Source: AC-69 sp044867345
GTDB lineage: Bacteria > Actinomycetota > UBA4738 > HRBIN12
Length of the DNA: 22,969 nucleotides
NCBI GenBank assembly: GCA_044867345.1
Contig: JBIOUU010000176.1
Coordinates: 1-22,969 of the forward strand
Direction of reading: 5' to 3'
Shown here piece by piece: positions 1-10,300 of the stretch. Each line of letters begins with the position of its first letter. The stretch's first letter is position 1. The notes beneath the pieces are model-generated. The model made no database searches. It worked only from the letters and a program-made list of their open reading frames with translations, and was not told the origin of the DNA. The translations under genes and the position numbers were made by a program.

Positions 1-194
1 CCGATGCGGGCCACCGCCTCGGCGTCCGCCCGGGCGCTCGGCCCGCAGCAGCCATGGTCCACGCCCTCTGCCAGATGCACGAGCTCCATGTGGGAGCCGA
101 GCACCTCGTAGCCCTGCTCGGCGAGCAGGCACGCCGAGACCGACGAGTCCACCCCACCCGACATCGCGACCAGAACGGAACCAATCGAACCCAT
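1..194 (-). CDS. mnmA: tRNA-specific 2-thiouridylase MnmA, N-terminal part (3' end outside window)
   Basis: MnmA is the cytoplasmic ATP-dependent enzyme that 2-thiolates the wobble uridine (U34) of Lys, Glu and Gln tRNAs. Only the first 64 codons are in the window. They show the PP-loop ATP pyrophosphatase motif SGGVDSS at residues 12-18, preceded by the hydrophobic strand VLVAM. The family-typical continuation follows: LLAEQGYEVLGSHMEL, then GCCGPSARADAEAVAR. The start is the ATG at 194, 21 bp after the stop of the last cyclase gene and on the same strand, so it is probably the distal gene of that operon. I see no strong Shine-Dalgarno sequence. Other PP-loop enzymes such as TilS or ThiI are possible in principle, but the CC...DA pattern after the loop favours MnmA. 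Confidence 0.88.
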   Translation of the reverse strand, partial: MGSIGSVLVAMSGGVDSSVSACLLAEQGYEVLGSHMELVHLAEGVDHGCCGPSARADAEAVARI

Positions 195-215
195 CGCCCG
201 AGGCTAGCAGCCGGG

Positions 216-3200
216 TCAGGAAAGCGAAACGATCGAGCTCGCCTTCTCGAGACGCTCCAGCCAGGGACGGGCCGCCAACCGCTCGAACGTCTCACGCCCT
301 TCCGCGAGCGCGGGCTCCGCTTCGTCCGCTCGCCCCTGCTGCACGAGCCACTCGCCGCGCTCCAGGAGCGTTACGGCCATCCAGAAAGGAACGCCCATCT
401 CACGGAACATGCCGGTGGCGGTCTTGAAGCCCGAGGTGGGATCGTCACCCGCCGACACCGCCAGCCGGGCGCGGAACCTCCTTGCATGCGCCTCAATGAA
501 AGGGGAAGACTCTCCCGCGGACAGGCCCTCGGCGAACTCGAGAACCTCACTCAAAGCCGGCGTGTCCCCGAGTGCACTGGCCGCTTCCGCTGCGAAGACG
601 AACCCGGTCTTCACCATGAGGTGATTCGGGCCGTACGCGCGTGCTCCCTCGGTGAAGGCGAATCGAGCTGCGGCGAGGGCTTCCGGGTACCGTTGCTCGC
701 CGATAAGGACCACGGCCTTCGCCGCCGCGAAGACCGATCGCTCCTGCAGATCCGCGGAGCCCTCGTACCGTTCGAGGAGCTCGATCCCGCGCCTGGCCTC
801 GTCGAGCTCTCCTCGATGCACGTGGATCTCGGGTACCGCCAGCGGAAAACCGACGACATCCGCCAGCACCCATTGGTCTCGGGGGATCTCCGTCAGCGAC
901 GAGAGCACCTCGTCCCATCGCCCGGTCTGCATGAGCGGGTACGCGGACTCGGAGAGGAACACCCACTCCCAGAACCGATTGCCAACCTTTCGGGCGAGGG
1001 ATCGGGCCCGCTCGTGGTATTCGATCGCCTCCTCGTACCGATCTCCCCTGGAGAACCCTTCGGCCAGATTGACGAAGGCACGCAGGGCCGCCGACGTAGC
1101 ATCGTGCTCGAGCGCGACGTCGAGCGCGTGCTTCAGGAGACCCGCAGCCTCCTCGGGGTGCCCGCGCCATACCGCGATGAGCCCTTTCGTGTTGAGGGCC
1201 TGCGAGAGCACCTCGGGGAGCCGCAACTTCTCCGAAACGTCCAGTGCGACCTCGATCCATCGACCCGCGGCATCGAGATCGCCCTCGAAGAAATGCTGCC
1301 GGCCGAGCTCGGCGGCGAGCGTTGCGAGGTCCTCGTCCGGCTCCTCGGTCGAAAGGCCGGCAAAGGCCTTCTCCATCCTGTCGATCGCCTCGGCGAGCCG
1401 CCCCGCCGCCCGATCCACCTCCGCCAGCCGGGCCGATACGCGGGCGGCGGGCCGCGGTTGCCCTTCGGCCTCGTAGAGAACCATCGCGGCCTCCAGGTGG
1501 ATGCGGGCCTCATCGAGCCCTCCCGCCGCCAGCGCCATCGTCCCCGCACGCTCGAGCAGCGACGCCTGCTCGTCGGGAGCCTCCGTGAGCCCGGCCGCGC
1601 GCTCGAAGTACGTCTTGGCCTCCTCGCTCGCGGCAAGCGACGCCGCACGCTCACCTGCCTTCACGAGCGCGTCGCGAGCCGCGGCCCGGATCTCATCGGC
1701 ATCGCTCGCATCGGGCACCGCCATGTATGCCGCCAGGTAGTGCGAGGCCACCACCTCGATCACCTCGTCCTCTTCGCCACTCGCACGGAGGTGCTCGGTG
1801 ACCGACAGATGCCGGGCCTTGCGCTCCTTCTTCGAAAGGGTCTCGTACGCGATCTTTCTGACGAGATCCTGGAGGAAGCCGTACTGACCGCGCTCGGGTG
1901 ATCGCGGGTCGGCCTGAACCTGCAACACCTCCTTGCGTACGAGCGATGCGAGCAGCAGTTCGACATCCTGAGCCCGGCGACCCATCACCGCTGCTAATGC
2001 GGCCTTGGTGAATGTTCGTCCCAGCACCGAACCGTCCTGGATGAGCAAGCGTTCCTCGGCCAGCAGGCCGTCGAGGCGGGCCGCGATGAGAGCGTGAAGT
2101 GACTCCGGCACCTCGAGTGTCTCGATCGGACCGGTGAGCCGGTACACGCTGCCCTCCCTGGCAAGCAGGCTGCGGTCGAGCAACATCCGCACGGTCTCCA
2201 CCGCGTACAGCGGGATGCCCTCGGCCCGTTCCAGGATCCTCGCTCGAAGCTCATCGGGCAGCCCCGGGACCAGGCTCGCCAACATCTGCTGCATAGCTCG
2301 GTCGTCGAGCGGCTCGAGGGAGATCGACGTGAAGTTCCGGGCACCCGCGCCCCAGCCGGGGAATCGGTCCATGAGCTCCGGGCGGGCCAGCGTCAACACG
2401 AAGATCCGATGGTTCCGGGACCAATCGAGCAGGTACTCGATGAAGTCGACGAGGGAAGGATCCGCCCAATGCAGGTCCTCGAAGACGAGCACGGTGACCC
2501 GCTGGTCGGCCAGCCGCTCGAAGAACAGCCGCCACGCGCTGAACAGCTCCTCGCGCTCCTGAGCGGCCCGCTCCTCCAAACCCAACAGATGAGCAAGACG
2601 CGGCTCGACCCAACGTTGCTCCTCCGGATCAGGAAGGTGCTCCTGAACGGACTTTCGCAGTTTGACCAACGCGGTTTCCGGATCCTCGTCCTCGAGGATG
2701 CGCGCGTGGCTCTTCACCATCTCGGCCAGCGCCCAGTACGTGACGCCCTCTCCGTACGCGAGACATCTCCCTCGATGCCAGTACGTGACGTCGACGAGGC
2801 CGTCGACGTACTTGAAGAACTCCCAGAGCAAGCGCGATTTCCCCAGGCCCGCGATGCCGAGCACGGACGCGAGGTGGGCCCTTCCCTCCTCGGCGCTGGA
2901 GTGGAAGAGTTCCTTGATGAGCCGGAGTTCCCTGTCGCGGCCGACGAACGGAGCCTCCAGGCCCGCCGATCGAAGCGCGCCACCACGAGCGCCGACCACG
3001 CGCATGGCGCGCCACAATTGAACAGGTTCACTCTTTCCTCGCAGCTCGAAGGGTCCGGCTTCCTCGTAGACGATGGAGCCCTCCGTGGCCCTCCAGGTGG
3101 ATTCGCCGACCAGGACGGAGCCCGTTGGAGCCAGCGACTGGACGCGTGAGGCCGTGTTGACGAGGTCCCCGACCACCATGCCCTGGCCCTCCGCGCCGAG

Positions 3201-3746
3201 GTTGACGGCGGCTTCGCCGGTCAGGACTCCAGCACGCGCTCGAAGGTCCGGCGCTTCGATGTCGCGGCCGAGCGCAGTGACGGCGTCGGTGAGCTCGAGC
3301 GCCGCGCGCACTGCTCGTTCGGCGTCATCCTCCGTCGCAACCGGGGCGCCCCAGACGGCCATCACCGCGTCGCCGATGAATTTCTCCACTACTCCCCCGT
3401 ATCGAGCGATCAGGGTGCGACACGTATCGAAGTACCTCGACAGGAGCTCGCGGACCTCCTCGGCGTCGCGGGACTCCGAGAGCGTCGTGAATCCGACGAG
3501 GTCGGCGAAGAGGACGGAAACGAGCCGTCGCTCGGCGGCAGCAGGCTGGCGCGTCGGACCGGTCGAGACGCGCTCCGGACGGGTAAGGGATGGATCCGTC
3601 AGCGACGTCCCGCACTCGCCGCAGAACTTCGCGTTGGGCGCGTTCCCCGCTCCGCAGGATGAGCAGGCGAGCACGAGCCCCGCGCCGCACTCGAGGCAGA
3701 ACTTTCGGGCGGACTCGTTCTCGGTACCGCAACTCGAACAGATCAT
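216..3746 (-). CDS. Zinc-ribbon / class III nucleotide cyclase / AAA ATPase / TPR protein, paralogue 1 (promoter-distal)
   Basis: A 1176-residue multidomain signalling protein, probably a cytoplasmic adenylate cyclase. Residues 1-46 hold two zinc ribbons, each CxxC-x10-CxxC (C3/C6/C17/C20 and C28/C31/C42/C45). Residues 73 to about 250 form a class III cyclase domain. It has both metal-binding aspartates (D82 in FADLVGFT, D126 in KFIGDAVMAVWG), the adenine-type pair K122 and D194, and the transition-state N197 and R201, so it should be active. A STAND/AAA-like ATPase follows, with Walker A GIAGLGKS (297-304) and Walker B VLVFEDLHWAD (about 419-429). From about residue 690 the protein is alanine/leucine-rich helical repeat of TPR type. 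There is no signal peptide, membrane segment or LuxR-type HTH. The ATG start overlaps the stop of paralogue 2 by 4 bp (ATGA), implying translational coupling. The ligand sensed by the TPR/ATPase part is unknown. Confidence 0.93.
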   Translation of the reverse strand: MICSSCGTENESARKFCLECGAGLVLACSSCGAGNAPNAKFCGECGTSLTDPSLTRPERVSTGPTRQPAAAERRLVSVLFADLVGFTTLSESRDAEEVRELLSRYFDTCRTLIARYGGVVEKFIGDAVMAVWGAPVATEDDAERAVRAALELTDAVTALGRDIEAPDLRARAGVLTGEAAVNLGAEGQGMVVGDLVNTASRVQSLAPTGSVLVGESTWRATEGSIVYEEAGPFELRGKSEPVQLWRAMRVVGARGGALRSAGLEAPFVGRDRELRLIKELFHSSAEEGRAHLASVLGIAGLGKSRLLWEFFKYVDGLVDVTYWHRGRCLAYGEGVTYWALAEMVKSHARILEDEDPETALVKLRKSVQEHLPDPEEQRWVEPRLAHLLGLEERAAQEREELFSAWRLFFERLADQRVTVLVFEDLHWADPSLVDFIEYLLDWSRNHRIFVLTLARPELMDRFPGWGAGARNFTSISLEPLDDRAMQQMLASLVPGLPDELRARILERAEGIPLYAVETVRMLLDRSLLAREGSVYRLTGPIETLEVPESLHALIAARLDGLLAEERLLIQDGSVLGRTFTKAALAAVMGRRAQDVELLLASLVRKEVLQVQADPRSPERGQYGFLQDLVRKIAYETLSKKERKARHLSVTEHLRASGEEDEVIEVVASHYLAAYMAVPDASDADEIRAAARDALVKAGERAASLAASEEAKTYFERAAGLTEAPDEQASLLERAGTMALAAGGLDEARIHLEAAMVLYEAEGQPRPAARVSARLAEVDRAAGRLAEAIDRMEKAFAGLSTEEPDEDLATLAAELGRQHFFEGDLDAAGRWIEVALDVSEKLRLPEVLSQALNTKGLIAVWRGHPEEAAGLLKHALDVALEHDATSAALRAFVNLAEGFSRGDRYEEAIEYHERARSLARKVGNRFWEWVFLSESAYPLMQTGRWDEVLSSLTEIPRDQWVLADVVGFPLAVPEIHVHRGELDEARRGIELLERYEGSADLQERSVFAAAKAVVLIGEQRYPEALAAARFAFTEGARAYGPNHLMVKTGFVFAAEAASALGDTPALSEVLEFAEGLSAGESSPFIEAHARRFRARLAVSAGDDPTSGFKTATGMFREMGVPFWMAVTLLERGEWLVQQGRADEAEPALAEGRETFERLAARPWLERLEKASSIVSLS

Positions 3747-6700
3747 GGCTCAGCCTCAACGAGGCTCGCCGCCCCGAGGTCCCCAACACCACGGAGCCGC
3801 TCGAGCCAAGGCTTTGCCTTCAGCCGTTCGAAGATCGCGCGGGCTTCCTCGAAGAGCGGTTGCGCGTCATCGGTTCTCTGTTGCCGAATGAGCCATTCCG
3901 CATGCTCCAGCAGAGTAACCGCGAGCCAGAACGGCATGACGATCTCGCGAAAGAGGCCGGCAGCGGCCTTGAATCGTCGCTCCACTGCCTGGTCTTCTCC
4001 CCGTGCTGCCGAGAGACGACCTCCGTACCTGGCTCGCTGCGCCGCGTAGAAGGGCGTGAGTTCGGCGGGCGAAAGCGAATCGATACGGGTCAGCAGCTCC
4101 TCTGCCTTCGGCCACGATCGAAGCATGAACGCCGCCTCAAGTGCCTCGGTCAGGCCGTCCTTGACCAGTGGATGGACAACGCCGATATGAGCACCTGCCT
4201 CGAAGGCTCGCTCGGCGGCCGTCAACGCGCCCGCGACATCTCCCGCCGCTCGTTTAAGCATCGCCTGCGTGAGATCGTAGACGGCGCGCGTCTGGACGTC
4301 CTCCGACGTATCGGTCGCACCGGTCATCGACAGCGTCTTCTCCGCCTCGTGAAGCTCGTCCCGGTGGATGTAGAGCGGAATGATGGCGAAGAACTCCACG
4401 GGCACGATCTTCGGATCGAAGTCCGGCGCCTCGACGATCTCGGCCGCTACTGCGAGCGCCTCGTCCCAGCGTCCGGTATAGAAGAGAGGCGCCATCGTCC
4501 CGGCCGAAAGGGCCCATTCCCATGGGCGATCCCCCACCCGGCGGGCGAGCTCGATCGCCGGCTGGACGACCCTGATCTCGTCCTCGTGGCGGTCGAGGAT
4601 CCCCATTGCATAGCCGATGTTGTTGTAGGCGCGAAGCGCTGCCGACGGGATATCGTGATCGAGCGCCATCTTGAGTGCGTGATTCAGGAACGCGAGCGCT
4701 TCTTCAACTCGGATCCGGGACAACGCGATGATGCCCTTCGTGTTGAGGGCCTGCGACAGCACCTCGGCAAGCCGGCGCTTCTCGGCGATCTCCAGGGCAA
4801 CGTCGACCCGTTCGGCAGCAATGTCGCGATTGCCTGCGAAGTAGTGGAGGCGGGCAAGCGAGGCTGCGAGCCTTGCCAGGTCGTCGTCGGCTTCCCCCCC
4901 GTTGACGAGGACGTGAAAGGCTCGCTCCATCCTATCGATCCCCTTGTCGAGTCGGCCCGTCGCATGATCCACTTCGCCAAGCCGTGAGGAGACGCGTGCG
5001 GCGGCATGCATCTCCCCTTCGGTCTCGAGAAGCGCAATCGCTGCTTCGAAGTGATCCCGCGCCTCGTCGCTGCGCCCTGCTTCCCACGCGGCTCGGCCGG
5101 CACTCTCGTGCAGGGTCGCCAGCTGCATCGAGTCCTCGGTGAGCTCGATCGCCCGCTCGAAGTACCGCTGCGCACCCCGGCTGGCGGCAAGCGAGGCGGC
5201 CCGCTGGCCCGCACGCACAAGCAGTTCGCGCGCTTTCGAACGGATCTCAGGTGCATCGGCGGCATCCGGCACCACCTCGTACGCCTGGACCAAGTGCGCG
5301 GCCAGGACCTCGACGATCTCGTCCTCCTCACCGGCCCATCCCTGCTCGATGAAGGCAACCGCCGCCAAGTGCTTGGCCTTGCGCTCCTTCTTCGAGAGCA
5401 TCTCGTACGCGACGCGCTTTACGAGGTCCTGTAGGAACCCGTATTGCCCTCGCTCCGGCGAACGAGGGTCGGCCTGGGAGGAGAGCACCTCCTTGCGGAC
5501 GAGCGAGGCGAGTATTGGCTCTAGCTCCTCTTCCGACATACTGGAGACCATAGCGAGGCCCTGCTTAAAGAACGTCTTGCCGAGGACGGACCCATCCTGA
5601 ACGATGCGCCGCTCATCCTGGGACAACCCATCGAGCCGGGCCGCGATCAGCGCGTGGAGAGTCTCCGGGACCTCCAGCGATTCGACCAGCCCGCTCGGTC
5701 GGTACGCGGCGCCCTCCTGGGCGAGCAGACCTCGATCGAGCAGCATCCGGACGGTCTCGACGGCGTATAGCGGTACGCCTCCCGCGCGCTCGAGGATCCG
5801 CTCCACCATGTCGGGCGGGAGGCCGGGGACCAGTCCCGACATGAGCTGGTGCATGGCCTCGGACGGGAGGGGCTCAAGGTACAGCGACGTGAAGTTGCGC
5901 CAGCCTGCGCCCCAATTCGGGCGATGGTCCATGAGCTCCGGCCGAGCCAGGGTGACCACGAAGATCGGAAAGCTCCTCGACCACTCAAGCAGGTACTCGA
6001 TGAAATCCAGAAGCGACCCGTCGGCCCACTGCATGTCCTCGAAGACCAGGACGCAGGGGTGCTGCTCCGCCAGGCGCTCGAAGAAACGGCGCCATCCGGC
6101 GAACAGATCTTCGCGGTCGCGGGCGGCGTGGTCCTCGAGGCCAAGCAGCTGCGAGAGACGCGGCTCGATCCACATGCGCTCCTCGGGATCCTGGACATGC
6201 TCCTCTAGCGTTTCGCGCAGCTTGGCCATCGCCGAAATCGGTTCCTCGTCCTCGGCAATGCGGGCCCGCATCTTCACCATCTCGGCGAGGGCCCAGTACG
6301 TCACCCCATCGCCGTACGATGGACATCGGCCACGATGCCACCACGTCACGTCGACGAGGCCATCGAAGTACTTGTAGAACTCCCAGGTGATGCGCGACTT
6401 GCCGATCCCGGCGATTCCGACCACGGACACGAGGTGCGCCTTCTTCTCCTCGGCCGATGCGTGGAACAGCTCCTTCACCAGCCGGAGCTCGCGGTCACGT
6501 CCAACGAAGGGAGCTTCGAGCCCGTGAGGTTTCAAGGTGCCCCTGGCGCCGGCAATCACGCGGACCGCCCGCCACAATGGGACGAGGCTGGCTTTCCCTT
6601 TGAGCTCGTGTGAACCCGCGTCTTCGTAGACGATCGTTGCGTCGGTTGCCCTCTTGGTGGATTCGCCCACGCACACCGCCCCGGGTGGGGCCTCCGCCTG

Positions 6701-7303
6701 GATCCGCGACGCCGTGTTGACCAGGTCTCCAGCGACCATGCCCTGGCCTTCCGCGCCGATCGTGACCGCGGCCTCCCCGGTCAATACGCCGGCCCTCGCC
6801 CGGATCGTGGGTTCGCCGAGCTCCTCGCCCAACGCTGAGGCCGCGGCTGTTAGCTCGAGGGCGGCGCGGACCGCTCGCTCCGCATCGTCCTCCGTCGCGA
6901 CGGGGGTCCCCCACACCGCCATGACGGCATCGCCGATGAACTTCTCGACGATCCCGCCGTAGCGCTCGATGAGCCTCCGGCAGGTGTCGAAGTACCGGGT
7001 GAGGAGCTCACGGACCTCCTCGGCGTCCCGGCGCTCCGACAGGCTCGTGAAGCCGACGAGGTCGGCGAAGAGGACCGAGACCAGGCGCCGCTCGGCGGCC
7101 GGCCCAGCAGAGGGCGATGTCGCCGTCGGGGTGGCTGCGGCTTGGGCTTGGCCGGCCAGGGGCGTTCCGCATTCGCCGCAGAACTTGTCCTCAGGAACGT
7201 TGGCGGCTCCACAGTTCGAGCACGAGATCGAGAGCGCCTGACCGCACTCGCGGCAGAACTTCCGGGTGTTGGCGTTATCGGTCCCGCAAGCTGCGCAGAT
7301 CAC
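3743..7303 (-). CDS. Zinc-ribbon / class III nucleotide cyclase / AAA ATPase / TPR protein, paralogue 2 (middle)
   Basis: A 1186-residue paralogue of the genes on either side, with the same domain order. Two zinc ribbons fill residues 1-46 (C3/C6/C17/C20 and C28/C31/C42/C45). An Ala/Thr/Pro-rich linker follows (about 50-70), then the cyclase domain (about 72-250). Catalytic residues are all present: D81 and D125 for metals, K121 and D193 for adenine selection, N196 and R200 for the transition state. Walker A is GIAGIGKS (296-303) and Walker B reads VLVFEDMQWAD. The C-terminal half is TPR-like. The start is GTG at 7303; it overlaps the stop of paralogue 3 as GTGA, and the zinc-ribbon alignment with the sisters fixes this start. 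Its own stop overlaps the ATG of paralogue 1. Family knowledge says such proteins make cAMP under control of the regulatory half; the stimulus cannot be read from sequence. Confidence 0.93.
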   Translation of the reverse strand: MICAACGTDNANTRKFCRECGQALSISCSNCGAANVPEDKFCGECGTPLAGQAQAAATPTATSPSAGPAAERRLVSVLFADLVGFTSLSERRDAEEVRELLTRYFDTCRRLIERYGGIVEKFIGDAVMAVWGTPVATEDDAERAVRAALELTAAASALGEELGEPTIRARAGVLTGEAAVTIGAEGQGMVAGDLVNTASRIQAEAPPGAVCVGESTKRATDATIVYEDAGSHELKGKASLVPLWRAVRVIAGARGTLKPHGLEAPFVGRDRELRLVKELFHASAEEKKAHLVSVVGIAGIGKSRITWEFYKYFDGLVDVTWWHRGRCPSYGDGVTYWALAEMVKMRARIAEDEEPISAMAKLRETLEEHVQDPEERMWIEPRLSQLLGLEDHAARDREDLFAGWRRFFERLAEQHPCVLVFEDMQWADGSLLDFIEYLLEWSRSFPIFVVTLARPELMDHRPNWGAGWRNFTSLYLEPLPSEAMHQLMSGLVPGLPPDMVERILERAGGVPLYAVETVRMLLDRGLLAQEGAAYRPSGLVESLEVPETLHALIAARLDGLSQDERRIVQDGSVLGKTFFKQGLAMVSSMSEEELEPILASLVRKEVLSSQADPRSPERGQYGFLQDLVKRVAYEMLSKKERKAKHLAAVAFIEQGWAGEEDEIVEVLAAHLVQAYEVVPDAADAPEIRSKARELLVRAGQRAASLAASRGAQRYFERAIELTEDSMQLATLHESAGRAAWEAGRSDEARDHFEAAIALLETEGEMHAAARVSSRLGEVDHATGRLDKGIDRMERAFHVLVNGGEADDDLARLAASLARLHYFAGNRDIAAERVDVALEIAEKRRLAEVLSQALNTKGIIALSRIRVEEALAFLNHALKMALDHDIPSAALRAYNNIGYAMGILDRHEDEIRVVQPAIELARRVGDRPWEWALSAGTMAPLFYTGRWDEALAVAAEIVEAPDFDPKIVPVEFFAIIPLYIHRDELHEAEKTLSMTGATDTSEDVQTRAVYDLTQAMLKRAAGDVAGALTAAERAFEAGAHIGVVHPLVKDGLTEALEAAFMLRSWPKAEELLTRIDSLSPAELTPFYAAQRARYGGRLSAARGEDQAVERRFKAAAGLFREIVMPFWLAVTLLEHAEWLIRQQRTDDAQPLFEEARAIFERLKAKPWLERLRGVGDLGAASLVEAEP

Positions 7304-10300
7304 CGATCGGCCACCGCCCGGGCCTCCGGCGCGGCCGCCGCTGTCCGCTCCATCCAGGGCCTCGCCTTGAGCCGCTCGAAAATCTCCTGGGCCTCAGACA
7401 GGAGCGGCCTAGACTCCTCCTCGCGTTCTTGGCCGATCAGCCACTCACCGTGCTCGAGCAGCGTCACCGCCATGTGGAAAGGAGCGGCGATCTCCCGGAA
7501 TAGACCCACTGCGCCCTTGAAGAAGCGCTCGACATCCGTCGTCTGGCCCCCGGCGTCGGCGAGCCGACCTCGGAACCGCATATCGTGCGCCTGGAGGAAC
7601 TGGGGTTGCTTCCCTCTCGGAATGGCCTCGATCACGCGGAGGAACTCGTCGACGGTAGCGAGATCCGATAGGTCGAACGCGGCCTCGATCCCGACGACGA
7701 ACGCCTCCTTGGATTGCTCGGCCGCAGGTCCGATGTCGTCCAGGAACCGGAGCGCCTCTCGGGCCCCGTCGACCGCCTCTGCCGCGCGACCGCATGAGCG
7801 GGCGATCAGCGCGTGACCGACGGCGTGCGTCGCTCGTTCCTGCACGTCCGTCGACGCGTCGATCTTGGGGAAGATCGAGAAGGCAGAGTCCGCCTCTTCG
7901 ATCTCCCCCCGGTTCACCCTGATGAGCGGGACGACCAGCAGGACGATCGATCCCGCGATTCTCGCCTCAACGATCTTCTCCGTCGGGATCTCTTCGGCCA
8001 TCTCCAGGGCCTGATCCCACGATCCCGAGGCGAAATACGGGTATGCCTGCCCGAGCATCTGCCATTCGTTGGCGCGGTTGCCGAGCCGACGGCTGAGCGC
8101 GAGACCCTGTTCGACGTACTCACGCGCCTCCAGATATCGATCCGATTGGGCCGCGAGGTCGGCGATGTTGAAGTAAGACCGATGCGCCGCAGATGCGACG
8201 TCGTTCTCCACCGCGACGTCCAGCGCGTACTTGAGCAGAGCGTAGGCCTCCCGGCGCCGACCCCTGGCCGACAACACGAGCGCCTTCGTGTTCAGCGCAT
8301 GCGAGAGCACCTCCGGAAGCCAGAGGCCCTCGGCGATGTCGAGCGCCACCTCGCTCCGCTCCTCAGCGAGCTCGATCCGCCCTGCGAAGAAGTCGAACCG
8401 CCCGAGTTGGGCCGCGAGCATGGCGAAGTCCTCGTCCTGGTTCTCCGCGGAGAGGATCTCGTACGACCGCTCCATGCGGTCGACCGCCTCGGCCAAGCGA
8501 CCCCGCTGCCACATCGCTTCGCCCAGACGCGCCGACACCCGTGCCGCCGGATGTGTCAATCCCTCCTGTTCGAAAAGCTCGATCGCTCGTTCGAACCGCT
8601 CGATCGCGCCGTCGGTGTCGCCGGCAGCGCGGGCAGCGGTGGCGGCGCGCTCGGTCAGCTCAGCGCGAACGCTAGTCTCGTCGGCGAGCTCGGACGCCTG
8701 CTCGAAGTAGCGCTGGGCCTCGCGGTTCGCCGCGAGCGACGAGGCCCGCTCGCCCGCCCGCGCGAACATGTCCCGACACTTCGTCTTGATCTCTCCGGCG
8801 TCCTCGGCATAGGGAGCAGCCTTGTAGGCCTGGAGGTAGTGGTCAGCGAGGACTTCGACGATCTCCTCCTCCTCGCCTGTCCAGCCCTGGAGGATGAACG
8901 ACACCGCCCCGAGATGCTTGGCCTTACGCTCCCTCTTCGAGAGAGTGTCGTACGTCACCTTCCTTACCAGGTCCTGGAGGAACCCGAACTGCCCGCGCTC
9001 GGGCGACCGCGGATCGGCCTGCAAGGACAGGACCTCCTTGCGCAGCAGGGACGTGAGGATCGGATCGACCTCCGCCTCCGGGATGCCCGATACCGCGGCC
9101 AGGCCCTCCTTGAAGAAGGTCTTGCCGAGCACGGCGCCGCCCTGGATCAGCCGCCGCTCCTCCGGGCTGAGTCCGTCCAGCCGTGCAGCGATCAGTGCGT
9201 GGAGGGTCTCGGGCACTTCGAGTGACACGATCGGACCGGTCGGGCGGTAGACGGTCCCCTCCTGCTGCAGCAAGCCTTGGTCGAGCAGCATCCGGACCGT
9301 CTCGACCGCGTACAGCGGAACGCCCTCGGCGCGGGCCAGGATCTGTTCGCCGAGCTCATCGGAGAGCCCGGGGACCAGGCCGGACATCAGCTCCCCCATC
9401 GCCTCGACGGAGAGCGGCTCGAGATACATCGAGGTGAAGGCCCGCTTGCCCGCGCCCCACGACGGTCGTTTCTCGGCGAGCTCGGGGCGGGCGAGGACCA
9501 GGACGAACAGCGGGTAGTTCCGCGACCACTCGAGGAGGTGCTCGATGAAGTCCAGGAGCCCGCTGTCGGCCCACTGCATGTCCTCAAAGGCGAGGACCGT
9601 CGGATCCTGCTGCGCCAATCGCTCGAAGAAGATGCGCCAGGCGGAGAAGAGGTTCTCCTGGTCGCCGGCCTGCCCATCCTCCAGACCCAACAGATGGGCC
9701 ACCCGTGGCTCCACCCACCGCCGCTCATCCGGGTCCTCGATGTTCTGGGCGAGCGTGGCTCGCAGTCGTTCGAGCGCGATCTCCGGCGGGTCCTCCTCCG
9801 CGATGCCACACCGCATCTTCACCATGTCCGTAAGCGCCCAGTAAGCGACGCCCTCCCCGTAGGACAGGCACCGACCGCGGTGCCAGAACACCTCTTGGGC
9901 GAGCCCGTCGATGTACTTGAAGAACTCCCACGACAGGCGGGACTTCCCGATGCCTGCTATGCCCACGACCGAGACGAGGTGCGCCTTCCTCTCGTCGGCA
10001 GACGCGTGGAATAGCTCCTTGATCAGCCGGAGCTCGCGATCGCGCCCCACGAACGGCGCCTCGAGACCCGTCGACTTCATCGCCCCCCGGACGCCGGCGA
10101 CAACGCGCAGGGCACGCCACAGCGGGATGGGCTGCGTCTTTCCCTTCAACGCATGGGTGCCGGCGTCCTCGTACACGACGGCTGAATCGGTGAGTCGCTT
10201 CGTCGCCTCGCCCACGAACACGGTGCCGAGATGCGCGGCCGCCTGGATCCGGGAGGCCGTGTTCACCACGTCTCCGGCGACCATCCCCTGCCCCTCGGCG

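Noticed and set aside
54..1901. A 615-residue plus-strand open frame opposite cyclase paralogue 1
   Set aside because: Arg/Leu/Gly-rich shadow caused by G/C third-position bias. Similar shadows occur opposite the other two paralogues at matching places, and no domain is visible.
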